In this document: positions 1-8,675 of the stretch, piece by piece | Position numbering within the stretch: the stretch's first letter is position 1 | How the letters are laid out: each line of letters opens with the position of its first letter | Source of the DNA: CAVOOW01 sp963697675 | GTDB lineage: Bacteria > Actinomycetota > Actinomycetes > JACCUZ01 | Direction of reading: 5' to 3' | DNA: 64,000 bases | NCBI GenBank assembly: GCA_963697675.1 | Contig: CAVOOW010000004.1 | Span: 309,736-373,735, forward strand | Made by a program: the position numbers and the translations under genes | Notes under the pieces: model-generated | The model's input: the letters and a program-made list of their open reading frames with translations, nothing else | Database searches by the model: none | Told to the model about the DNA's origin: nothing

Positions 1-1
1 G

Positions 2-775
2 ATGGCCGAGTATCTGCAGCAGGGCATGCGGCGCGGCGAGCTCGAGGTGCACTACCAGCCGCAGATCGACCCACAGGGGGGCGTCCCCAGCGTCGAGGCT
101 CTGGTGCGCTGGCAGCACCCGACGCTGGGCATGGTCGCACCGGACGTCTTCCTGCCGATCGCCGAGGAACGCCGGCTGATGCCGGACCTGACGCGGTTCG
201 TGCTCGACACGGCACTGGGTGACTGCGCCCGGTGGCGCGCACTGGGGCACCCGATGACGGTCGCCGTCAACCTGTCTGCCCCCGACCTGCTCGACGTCGG
301 CCTCCCGGCGCGAGTCACCCGCCTGCTCGCGAAGCACCACCTCACTCCGGACGCGCTCGTCCTCGAGATCACCGAGACCACCGTCATGACCGACCCTGTC
401 CAGGCGCACGAGACGCTCTACAACCTGCGCAAGCTCGGCCTCGAGCTCGCGGTCGACGACTACGGAACGGGCCACTGCTCGCTGGACTACCTGCGCCGCC
501 TGCCGGTGCAGGAGCTCAAGCTGGACCGCTCGTTCGTCCTGCATGCGGCCACCGACGCCAAGGACGCCGCGATCGTGACCTCCACGGTGCAGCTGACCCG
601 CGCCCTCGGCCTGCGGATGGTCGGCGAGGGGGTCGAGGACGAAGAGGTCGCGGCCCTGCTCTTCGCCGCCGGTGTCGACCGCGTCCAGGGCTGGCACTAC
701 GCCCGGGCCATGCCCGCCGACGACCTGCTCACCTGGTGCACGGACCGGCAGACCGAGCTCAGCCGAGTCGTCTAG
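2..775 (+). CDS. EAL-domain c-di-GMP phosphodiesterase, 5' end outside window
   Basis: The visible 257 residues are one EAL domain, the family that hydrolyses cyclic di-GMP to pGpG in the cytoplasm. Signature motifs read VEALVRW (about residue 31), VNLSAP (88), LEITET (121), VDDYGTG (150), LKLDRSF (172) and GEGVED (206), so the metal ligands and the general-base lysine are present. The first residues (GELEVHYQPQID) are already the domain start. The true protein therefore probably begins before the window, perhaps with a GGDEF or sensory domain. The ATG at position 2 is unlikely to be the real start. Phosphodiesterase activity is inferred from motifs only. Confidence 0.9.
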   Translation: MAEYLQQGMRRGELEVHYQPQIDPQGGVPSVEALVRWQHPTLGMVAPDVFLPIAEERRLMPDLTRFVLDTALGDCARWRALGHPMTVAVNLSAPDLLDVGLPARVTRLLAKHHLTPDALVLEITETTVMTDPVQAHETLYNLRKLGLELAVDDYGTGHCSLDYLRRLPVQELKLDRSFVLHAATDAKDAAIVTSTVQLTRALGLRMVGEGVEDEEVAALLFAAGVDRVQGWHYARAMPADDLLTWCTDRQTELSRVV

Positions 776-880
776 CTCCGCTGCCCTAACGGGTAGACCC
801 GCGATCACCCCGTATCAACGCGCTTCAGCATGCCTCTGGACATTTCAAGCGTCCAATCGCATAGCGCAGGGGGAATGTAG

Positions 881-3011
881 ATGCCTACCAAGAAAGAATC
901 TGCCGACTTCGTTGTCGAGCACGAGCGCAGCCAGTTCCACGGACTTCTCGCCGCGAACCCGAACTACTTCGGGACACTGCCCGAGCTCGGCTTCCCGGTC
1001 CAGCTGGACAAGAAAGGCGACACGGCGTACGAGGCGTTGTCCTGCGTTTCGTTCAGCCCGGAAAGAGACCGGCTCGAGGCCACCGTCGAGATCCGCCGAC
1101 CGTTCGGCTACTCCGGCAACCTGTGCTCGCCGGGCTCTCACGAGCACGTCCGCTTCTACATCAGCTATGACGAGGGCGGCAGCTGGACCGATGTGGGTGT
1201 GTCCAGCATCAGCGTCCACGACATCCCCGCGGGCACGAGCTGCGACGGCACCACCTGGCCGCCGCTCTCCTACGTCTGCGGTGTCGACCTGGCGCCACGG
1301 CGCAACTGGTGCGGGTTCCCCGTCCTGCCGCTCGTGCGGGCCATCCTGTCGTGGGAGATCGTCCCCGACCCGGACAGCCCCGACCAGGCGCCGATCTGGG
1401 GCGACGTGCACGAGTGCCACGTCCAGATCAAGCCGCGCCGCTTCATCTTCAAGGACCTCGCTGCGGTGATCGGCGAGGAGGCCGTCCTCAAGCTGCCGCC
1501 CTACCTGCTGCAGGAGGTGCCGTCGCCGATCCCGGACCCGGGCCCGCTGACCCCGCTGCAGCTGCCCGAGCTGGCCAAGCTCTACTCCGCCAAGACCAAG
1601 GCCAAGGCTACCGAACTCGTTCCGCAGCACCGTTTTGCGTTGCCGCACCTCGCGGCGGCGGAGCAGGCCGGCGCACAGACGGTGACGTCGTTCGTCGCAC
1701 CGGCCCAGGTGGCCCAGGCGCTCAAGATCGACCTCTCGGACATCCTGAAGCAGCTCGAGAACACGGCCGGCAACACGACCTACGAGGAGCTCGAGTGCCT
1801 CGGGCTGGACAACAACACCGACCAGATCGTCGGCTCGTTCCGGGTCAAGCGGCCGAGCGGGTTCTCCGGCGGTCCGTGCACGGCAGGCAGCACGGAGTAC
1901 GTGGCCTACTGGGCCGACTTCGGCGATGACTGCACGTACTCCTACCTCGGCACGGTCGAGGTCAAGACGCACGACTACGACCGGCTCCCGGACGGCGGCC
2001 TGTGCTACGCAGCCCCGTTGCCCGTCGACCTCGGCGCGTTCCGCCGCGAGTGCAGCACCCCGGTCATCGGTCGCGTACGCGCCGTCCTGTCCTGGGGAAC
2101 GCCGCCGTCGACCACCGACCCGGACGCCGTGCCGCACTGGGGCAACCGCCTCGACGTGCACGTGCAGCTCCGGCCGGGTCACCCCTACGACGGGACCGCG
2201 CGGTTCACGATCGTCGGCGGCGTGGCTGCGGCTTCGGTCGACCTGGCCTCCGGGATGACGTTGCCCGGCGCGGCCATCGCCGAGAACGGCTACCCGTTGC
2301 CCGACGACTGCCCGTTCGCCGGTGTGGTCACCTTCCACGGTCCGCTCGACCCCGCACTCGCCGGCCAGCTGTACCGGATCCGGGTGCAGAACCTCACGGC
2401 CGGCGGACCGGTCACCGACCTGACCGACCCGTTCTTCGTGGTCAACTGGCTCGGCATCGGCTCGTGGGTGACCCCGGGCGGCGGCGGCTGGTCACCGTGG
2501 CCGAGCTGGATGGGCAACACCACCGGCAAGCTCGGGCACTTCACCCCGGGCGGCGACGACCTCTGGGAGATCCAGCTCGAGGTGCTCGGCCTCGGCGTCG
2601 TCGACGTGCGGCGCGTCCAGATGGACAACACGCTCAACTCCTCGATCGTGATCGGCGACCCGGCCAACGCGGCGGACCTCGACCTGGACCTCATGGGGGC
2701 CTGCCGCATCCCGCGCGGTCCGGTCACCGGGACGTTCGTGGCACGGGACAAGCACTTCTACTCCTGGTCGATCGGTGTCGCGGGCGGACCCGGGGGGCCG
2801 ATCCCGGCCGACGCCGCTCACGGTCGGCATCGGGTCGGGCACCCAGACGCCGCTGGCCGGCGAGCCCTTCACGATCGACCTGTCGGCGCTGGCCCCGTGC
2901 GGCTACGTCGTGCGACTCGGCGTCACGGACCGGGCCGTCGTGAGCAGCGCATGGTTCGGCCGGACGGTGTACGTGGAGCGAGGCGTCTGCCTCGAGCGTA
3001 CCTGCCAGTGA
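881..3011 (+). CDS. Large protein of unknown function with a duplicated module; frame break near 2792
   Basis: I do not recognise a named family. The ATG at 881 follows an AGGGGG ribosome site. There is no signal peptide or membrane segment. Two homologous modules are visible, at residues about 45-190 and 290-450. Both carry G[YF]SG..C..GS, a VRA[IV]LSW strand, a D-rich loop with P.WG, and H[VC]Q[IL][KR]P. A third, glycine-rich region follows. The opening frame degrades after SWSIGVAGG. The sensible C-terminus (TVGIGSGTQTPL ... ERTCQ, stop at 3011) lies in the next frame, so one base is in excess in the GGGGGG run at 2792-2797. The corrected length is about 709 residues. A near-perfect terminator follows. 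Confidence 0.75.
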
Positions 3012-3052
3012 CCTGCCATGACGGTCCTTGACCGGCCCTGACCGACATGGCG

Positions 3053-3095
3053 GACATCGCCTGGTGAGCAGCACTGCTGCTCACCAGGCGATGTC
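3053..3095 (+). terminator. Strong hairpin terminator
   Basis: A perfect 20-bp inverted repeat (3053-3072 and 3076-3095) with a 3-nt loop lies 42 nt after the stop of the upstream hypothetical gene. It also lies 41 nt before the ornithine aminotransferase start. It is followed by ATTTG rather than a long T tract. Confidence 0.85.
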
Positions 3096-3136
3096 ATTTG
3101 CGCGTCAGTCCTCGGGTCCCGTGGCATGCTCGCGGC

Positions 3137-4348
3137 ATGACCACGCCCACGGAGACCTCGATCGCCCTCGCTGAGCAGCGAACCACGCACAACTACCACC
3201 CGCTGCCGGTCGTCGTCTCCTCGGCGAGCGGGTCGTGGGTGACCGATGTCGAGGGGCGGCGCTACCTCGACTGCCTCGCGGGCTATTCGGCGCTGAACTT
3301 CGGGCACAGCAACCCCGAGCTGCTGGCCGCCGCGCACGCGCAGCTCGACCGGGTGACACTGACCAGCCGGGCCTTCCATCACGACCAGCTCGGGCCGTTC
3401 TGCGCCGACCTGGGCGACCTCGCCGGCATGGACCTGGTCCTGCCGATGAACTCCGGCGCCGAGGCGGTGGAGAGCGCGATCAAGGTGAGCCGCAAGTGGG
3501 GCTATCAGGTCAAGGGCGTTCCCGACGGCGAGGCCACGATCGTCGTGGCGGACGGCAACTTCCACGGCCGCACGACGACGATCATCAGCTTCTCGACAGA
3601 CCCCGAGGCGCGAGCCGACTTCGGCCCCTACACGCCGGGGTTCCGCATCGTGCCCTACGGCGACGCGAACGCGCTGGCCGCCGCGATCGACGAGACGACC
3701 GTCGCCGTTCTGCTGGAGCCCATCCAGGGCGAGGCCGGGGTGCTCGTGCCACCGCTCGGCTACCTGTCCGCCGCGCGGGTGCTGTGCACCGAGCGCAACG
3801 TGCTGCTGGTGCTGGACGAGATCCAGTCCGGGCTCGGGCGCACGGGCGAGACGTTCGCCTGGCAGCAGGAGGGCGCGAAGCCGGATCTGATGGTGCTGGG
3901 CAAGGCCCTCGGCGGCGGGATCGTGCCGGTCAGCGCCGTGGTCGGCCGCGGGGACGTGCTGGGCGTGCTCAAGCCCGGTGAGCACGGCAGCACGTTCGGC
4001 GGCAACCCGTTGGCCTGCGCCATCGGCCGGGAAGTCGTCCGGCTGCTCGGCACGGGGGTCTATCAGCAGCGGGCCCGCGAGCTCGGCGAGGTGCTGCACG
4101 CCAGGCTCAACCTGCTGGTCGGTCACGGCCTGCTGGCCGTCCGGGGACGCGGCCTGTGGGCCGGCGTCGACGTCGAGCCGGCGCTCGCCACTGGTCGTGA
4201 GGTCTGCGAGCGGCTGCTCGCCCGCGGCCTGCTGGCCAAGGACACGCACGGCTCGACGATCCGGTTCGCGCCGCCACTGGTGATCGACCGCGCAGAGGTC
4301 GAGTGGGCCGTCGACCAGCTGGCAGGGGTGCTGTCCGACCTGTCCTGA
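3137..4348 (+). CDS. rocD: Ornithine--oxo-acid aminotransferase
   Basis: A 403-residue fold-type I PLP aminotransferase of the ornithine aminotransferase class. It converts ornithine and 2-oxoglutarate to glutamate semialdehyde and glutamate, linking arginine breakdown to proline and glutamate. Visible motifs are NSGAEAVE (105), NFHGRTTT (141), LEPIQGEAGV (193), LDEIQSGLGRTG (226, with the cofactor-binding Asp227), the PLP lysine in VLGKALGGG (Lys256) and HGSTFGGNPLA. ATG 3137 is preferred because family homology starts there; the longer GTG reading from 3098 overruns the terminator region. The gene converges on the GNAT gene with only 7 nt between. No rocA or rocF neighbour is visible. Confidence 0.9.
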   Translation: MTTPTETSIALAEQRTTHNYHPLPVVVSSASGSWVTDVEGRRYLDCLAGYSALNFGHSNPELLAAAHAQLDRVTLTSRAFHHDQLGPFCADLGDLAGMDLVLPMNSGAEAVESAIKVSRKWGYQVKGVPDGEATIVVADGNFHGRTTTIISFSTDPEARADFGPYTPGFRIVPYGDANALAAAIDETTVAVLLEPIQGEAGVLVPPLGYLSAARVLCTERNVLLVLDEIQSGLGRTGETFAWQQEGAKPDLMVLGKALGGGIVPVSAVVGRGDVLGVLKPGEHGSTFGGNPLACAIGREVVRLLGTGVYQQRARELGEVLHARLNLLVGHGLLAVRGRGLWAGVDVEPALATGREVCERLLARGLLAKDTHGSTIRFAPPLVIDRAEVEWAVDQLAGVLSDLS

Positions 4349-4355
4349 ACCGGGC

Positions 4356-5105
4356 TCAGGCCAGGTCGACGTAGACGTCGAAGCCGGCGACCTCGACGAA
4401 GCCCAACCGGGTGTAGACCCGCGCGGCGACGTCCGTGTCCGGATGCAGGTGAGCGAGCTCCGCGCCCGCCGCAAACCCCTCCTGCAGCAGCCACGCCGAC
4501 ATCGCTGCGGCCACTCCCCGGCCCCGAGCCGCCGGGAGAACACCAACCCCGGCAAGGTAAATTGCCGGGCCGGCCAGGCCGTCCGAGCGAAGCGCGTAGG
4601 CCGTGCCGACCGGTTCGCCGTCCAGCAGCGCGAGCGCGACCGTCACTTGCTCGGCGTGCAGGTGTGGCTCGAGCCAGGGACGGTCGACCGAGCTGTCTCC
4701 CCCGAAGGCCGCGGCGTCGATCTCCGCCACCACGTCGATGTCCGCCGCCGTCGCGGCCTGCAGGGTGAGCCCGGGCACCTCCGGTGCGGGCACGAACTCA
4801 TCCGGGGTCAGGCCCATGAGCCGTTTGCCGAACAGGTGCCGCCCGAGCGACCAGTCCTGGTCGCTCGGCACCCGGACACCCCACGGCACGCCGAGGTCGG
4901 CGTACCACTCACGCACGCGATCGATGTCGACCACGGCCGCGTCGGTGACGTCGCCGTTGTTCCACTGCGGATGAGACAGGCCGCTCGCCATCAACCGGAT
5001 GCCCGGCAGCTCGGCGAACGCGCCGCCGTAGGGGATCCGCAGGCGGCCCTGCTCCTGCCAGGCATCGCCGTGCGCCGCGCGCACGCGGTGGGTCAGGTCA
5101 CCCAC
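4356..5105 (-). CDS. GNAT-family N-acetyltransferase
   Basis: A 249-residue protein starting at GTG 5105. The C-terminal half (about residues 110-249) is a GNAT fold. The acetyl-CoA loop reads VGVLPAARGRGVAAAM, and the tail is ARVYTRLGFVEVAGF, typical of acetyltransferases. The N-terminal half is a helical extension seen in several actinobacterial two-part GNATs. The start overlaps the last 8 nt of the upstream FAD oxidase, so the two are probably translationally coupled. The acceptor substrate cannot be told from sequence. Confidence 0.85.
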   Translation of the reverse strand: MGDLTHRVRAAHGDAWQEQGRLRIPYGGAFAELPGIRLMASGLSHPQWNNGDVTDAAVVDIDRVREWYADLGVPWGVRVPSDQDWSLGRHLFGKRLMGLTPDEFVPAPEVPGLTLQAATAADIDVVAEIDAAAFGGDSSVDRPWLEPHLHAEQVTVALALLDGEPVGTAYALRSDGLAGPAIYLAGVGVLPAARGRGVAAAMSAWLLQEGFAAGAELAHLHPDTDVAARVYTRLGFVEVAGFDVYVDLA

Positions 5106-6483
5106 GATCTGGCGGGACGTTCTGGTTGCGTGAGAAGAAGTTCTCGGGGTCGTACGTCGCCTTGACTGCGGCCAGTCGGTCCCAGGTCGCCCCGGGATAG
5201 GCAGCGCGCACCCGGTCAGGGCCTTCCGCCATGAGGAAGTTCACGTACACAGCGTCGTCACCCTGGTGCAGCGCCGCAACCACCTCGGCCACCCACGCGG
5301 CCCGCGCGGCCCGCTCCTCAGGTGCTTCGTAGAACGTCGCCACGTTGACCATGATGCGCTTGGTCCGGTGGGCGTAGGCCGTCGCGTCCACCGGCACACG
5401 TGCCACAGCGCCGCCCAGCACACGCAGCTGCACTGCGCGGATCGCCGCATCCGACGCCGCCAGTCGCTCGAGGATCACGGCTGCCTCGTCGGGGCCGATC
5501 GACTCGACGAACATCGTCGTGCCGACCGCGCTCGGGCGATAGTCGGGGTCCACGGGCGGGTACATCCCCGAGAGAGGCATCGGCCGCACGAAGTTGGCGA
5601 GCGGTTCGGCCAAGCGGACGAACGGAGCGATCGCCTCCTGCCCGGCGTCGACATCGCCGGACCAGCAGAGGTTGGCGACGATGACCAGGCTGCCGTGCAG
5701 CTCCGCGCGCACGAACGGCACCGGCGGGCAGCTCATCACGTTGGCGATCGTCGTGAGCTCCTCGGGTGCGGCCTCCGCGGCGGCGACGAATCCCGCGACG
5801 GTCTCTGCTGTCGCCGGCAGGACCAGCAGGCCGCCCACCACCTGGTCGACCTCGTGCAGGCGGAAGCGGAACCGGGTGGCGACGCCGAAGTTGCCACCGC
5901 CACCGCGGATGGCCCAGAACAGGTCGGGGTGCGATTGCTCGTCGACCCGCAGCACCTGACCGTCGGCAGTCACGACGTCGGCCGCCAGCAGACTGTCGAT
6001 GGTCAGCCCGTGCTTGCGGGACAGGTAGCCCACGCCGCCGCCGAGAGTCAGCCCGCCGAGGCCGACGGAGGCGGTGTCCCCGAAGCCCACGGCCAGGCCG
6101 TGAGCACCGACAGCCTCCGTGAACTCTCCGGCGGACAGGCCGGTCTCGGCCCAGGCCGTGCGACCGGTGACATCGATGTCGATGGCCGACATGTCCCGCA
6201 GGTCGAGCACGATGCCGCCGTCGACGATGGAGTGGGCGGCGGCGCTGTGGCCGCCGCTGCGTACTGCGAGCGGCAGACCCGTCTCGCGGGCCAGCGCGAT
6301 GGTCCGCACGACGTCTGCATCCACGGCCGGGCGCACGATCAGGGCCGGTCGGGGCTCGAGCCCACCGTAGGTGGTCACGCGGGCGTCGTCGTACCCCTCG
6401 TCGTCCGGAGCGAGCAGGCGCCCCTCGAACTGCGAACGGAGGTCCGGCACGGAAAGGACCCGGCTGGTGGTGGACGTCGTCAT
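5098..6483 (-). CDS. FAD-linked oxidase with BBE C-terminus
   Basis: A 461-residue flavoprotein of the PCMH/BBE (berberine bridge, hexose-oxidase) type. The N-terminal FAD domain carries VRSGGHSAAAHS, the site where such enzymes bind FAD covalently through the histidine. It also has GLTLGGGVGYLSRKHG and IRGGGGNFG. The BBE tail reads TYDPENFFSRNQNVPP. It should oxidise an alcohol or sugar-like substrate, which is unknown. ATG 6483 has a GGGAG site 6 nt upstream, better than the in-frame codons further up. The downstream GNAT overlaps its stop by 8 nt. The tail of a second, lost member of this family lies at 25184-25246. Confidence 0.88.
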   Translation of the reverse strand: MTTSTTSRVLSVPDLRSQFEGRLLAPDDEGYDDARVTTYGGLEPRPALIVRPAVDADVVRTIALARETGLPLAVRSGGHSAAAHSIVDGGIVLDLRDMSAIDIDVTGRTAWAETGLSAGEFTEAVGAHGLAVGFGDTASVGLGGLTLGGGVGYLSRKHGLTIDSLLAADVVTADGQVLRVDEQSHPDLFWAIRGGGGNFGVATRFRFRLHEVDQVVGGLLVLPATAETVAGFVAAAEAAPEELTTIANVMSCPPVPFVRAELHGSLVIVANLCWSGDVDAGQEAIAPFVRLAEPLANFVRPMPLSGMYPPVDPDYRPSAVGTTMFVESIGPDEAAVILERLAASDAAIRAVQLRVLGGAVARVPVDATAYAHRTKRIMVNVATFYEAPEERAARAAWVAEVVAALHQGDDAVYVNFLMAEGPDRVRAAYPGATWDRLAAVKATYDPENFFSRNQNVPPDRG

Positions 6484-6580
6484 CAACTGCTCCCATTCCT
6501 CGGCTAGCTGACCAGCGTCGGTGATGCCGACTCGGCGAGGCAACGAAATTAACCGGCTGCGCCCAGACCCCCACCGACAG

Positions 6581-7504
6581 TCAGGTCAGCAGCGCGGTGA
6601 TGACGAACAGCGCGGGGACCGACAGCACCGTCGTGAGGAAGATCGCGTCACGCGCCACCACCACCGACCGGCCATAGCGGTTCGCGTGGACGAAGATGTT
6701 CTGAGCCGTCGGCAGAGCGGCCAGCAGCGTGACCGCGAACAGCGCAGTGCCGTCGAGCCCCAGCGCGAACCGCGCGATCACGTAGGCAGCGACCGGCTGC
6801 ACGACCAGCTTCAGAGCGGTGATGCACGCGATCTCCACGACCGAGACTCCGGTGCCCGGCAGAGGGCCGAGTCGCAGGGACACTCCGTACGCAATCAGCA
6901 TCGCCGGCACCGCCATGCCGCCGACCAGGACAAGCGGTTCGTGGATCGCCGAGGGAAGCTCGGCATCTGTGACGGCAAGCGTCAGGCCGATCAGCGAGCC
7001 GACGGTGAGCGGGTTGGTGACGGCGCTGGTGACGATCCCGCGGATCGACAGCCCGCGCTGTGACGTCGCGTGGTCCAAGCCGGCCAGGGCCAGCGGTTGC
7101 AGAAAGAGGAGCTGCAGAAGCAGGATCGGGGCCACCAGCGATGCGTCGCCGAGCACGTAGGCGGCAATGGGGATGCCCAGGTTGCCCGCGTTGACATAGG
7201 CCGAGCACAGCGTGCCGATCACCGTGTCGGCCGTTGTCTTGCGCCACAGCAGCCGGGCCAGCGCGATGTAGATGGCACCCGTGACAGCCACGGCACCGGC
7301 GGACGCGGCGAGGTTCTTGGAGAACACGTTGGCGACGTCGGCATCGCCCAGCACGGTGACCATGAGCGCCGGGCTCGCGACGAAGAACGACAACCTCGAG
7401 AGAAGGACCTGAGAATCTGCGTCCAGCACCTTGAGGTGGGCGAGAACGAAGCCGAGGGCGATGATCGTGCCGATCGTTGCGAAACCTTCGAGCACTCCCT
7501 GCAC
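6581..7504 (-). CDS. AEC-family transporter (auxin efflux carrier type)
   Basis: A 307-residue integral membrane protein with about ten hydrophobic segments in two five-helix halves. Family motifs include YVNAGNLGIPIAAYVLGD in the first half and ALPTAQNIFVHANRYG near the C-terminus; the latter is the conserved TAQN/PTA loop of AEC carriers. Members export or import organic acids such as malate, but the substrate cannot be assigned. The gene is divergent from the DUF1810 gene, leaving a 60-bp shared promoter region. Confidence 0.88.
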   Translation of the reverse strand: MQGVLEGFATIGTIIALGFVLAHLKVLDADSQVLLSRLSFFVASPALMVTVLGDADVANVFSKNLAASAGAVAVTGAIYIALARLLWRKTTADTVIGTLCSAYVNAGNLGIPIAAYVLGDASLVAPILLLQLLFLQPLALAGLDHATSQRGLSIRGIVTSAVTNPLTVGSLIGLTLAVTDAELPSAIHEPLVLVGGMAVPAMLIAYGVSLRLGPLPGTGVSVVEIACITALKLVVQPVAAYVIARFALGLDGTALFAVTLLAALPTAQNIFVHANRYGRSVVVARDAIFLTTVLSVPALFVITALLT

Positions 7505-7564
7505 GACGTCACCCTAGGTGGCGTGATCAGGCACCCTGAGCAGGCACCGTGACACCATGGCGCC

Positions 7565-7981
7565 ATGGATGACCTGCAACGGTTCGTGGACGCGCAGGAT
7601 GCCGGCGACACCTACCGGAGTGCACTCGGTGAGCTCCGCGCCGGTTACAAGCGGGGCCACTGGATGTGGTTCGTCTTTCCCCAGATCGCCGGCCTCGGCA
7701 GGAGCGCAACGGCGCAGCACTTTGCCATCTCAGGCATGGACGAAGCCGTGGCCTACCTCGCGCACCCCGTCCTGGGACCTCGACTGAAGGAGAGCGCGAA
7801 GGTGCTGACCGACTCGCCCGAGACAGATGCCGTCAAGGTCTTCGGCGCGGTCGACGCCCAGAAGCTGCAGTCGTCGATGACGTTGTTCACCCTGGCAGAC
7901 CCGGATGTGCCCGTTTTCCAGAACGTGCTCAACAAGTTCTTCGCCGGCGCTCTCGACGAGGGCACCACCAGCCGCGTGTGA
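7565..7981 (+). CDS. DUF1810 family protein
   Basis: A 138-residue cytoplasmic protein starting MDDLQRFVDAQ. The family pattern is clear: KRGHWMWFVFPQIAGLG, AVAYLAHPVLGPRL, and a C-terminal SSMTLFTLA...F..VLNKFF. DUF1810 proteins belong to the calpastatin/NTE-like group of unknown function, sometimes found near ADP-ribose enzymes. It ends 4 nt before the convergent CHAP-like gene. Confidence 0.9.
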   Translation: MDDLQRFVDAQDAGDTYRSALGELRAGYKRGHWMWFVFPQIAGLGRSATAQHFAISGMDEAVAYLAHPVLGPRLKESAKVLTDSPETDAVKVFGAVDAQKLQSSMTLFTLADPDVPVFQNVLNKFFAGALDEGTTSRV

Positions 7982-7985
7982 CGGC

Positions 7986-8675
7986 TCAGTCGTTCACCCA
8001 CACCAGACCGAGGCGTTGGATGGTCAGGGGGCCGGCGATGCCGTTCGCGCCGTCGCCGGTCCAGCCCTGCTTGGTCTGGAAGGCGGCACACGCGCGTCGT
8101 GTGTGCGCACCGTAGAAACCGGTCGGGCCGTCGTCGAACGGGATGTGCTTGGACATCAGCGCCAACTGCAGGTTCCAGACGCTGTCCGAGTCGGTCTGGC
8201 GGAACCGCATCTTGCTCCGGTAGACCTTCTTCCCCTGCCGAAAGCCGGGGGTCACCTTGCGGGCCTCGTCCCTCACGGGATCCTGCACCGGCAGGGAACC
8301 CCACGTGCAACGGTCGATCCAGCCTCGATAGGGGAGCTTCCAGGCGCTTGGGAACACGTCCCACTTGACCCGGTCGATCCTGCCGTGTCGTTCGATGTCG
8401 TTGGACCAGACGTGGCCGCCCTCCACCACGAACACCGCATGGCCGGTCCCCGAGTCCTTGAACCCGTAGTAGGCGATCGAACCGGGTGGTGGCGGCGACG
8501 ACTTGTGCCTGTGCTCCTCGGGCGTCCCGTTGAAGGCCAGCCGGGCAGAATCGCCGAAGGGGGCCGCGCCCACGCATTGCCGGGAGAAGACCTGGCACTT
8601 CCGAAACCACCCCGACGAAATGGGATTCTTGTGTTGGTGCAGGGCGAAGGCCTTGGCCTGCTCGTAGTTCCTCAT
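7986..8675 (-). CDS. CHAP-like / peptidoglycan-binding protein
   Basis: A 229-residue protein in two parts. The N-terminal part has a Cys (QCVGAAPFG, Cys34), then GSIAYYG and GHAVFVV (His79) followed by VWSND. This is the Cys-His-Asn order of CHAP or NlpC/P60 amidases, but short and divergent. The C-terminal part (about 165-229) resembles a peptidoglycan-binding repeat: FYGAHTRRACAAFQTKQGW...GPLTIQRLGL. There is no signal peptide, so it may act on imported or internal substrate or be exported by other means. Its ATG shares its A with the TGA of the upstream gene (TGATG), indicating coupled translation. Enzymatic function is inference. Confidence 0.6.
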   Translation of the reverse strand: MRNYEQAKAFALHQHKNPISSGWFRKCQVFSRQCVGAAPFGDSARLAFNGTPEEHRHKSSPPPPGSIAYYGFKDSGTGHAVFVVEGGHVWSNDIERHGRIDRVKWDVFPSAWKLPYRGWIDRCTWGSLPVQDPVRDEARKVTPGFRQGKKVYRSKMRFRQTDSDSVWNLQLALMSKHIPFDDGPTGFYGAHTRRACAAFQTKQGWTGDGANGIAGPLTIQRLGLVWVND

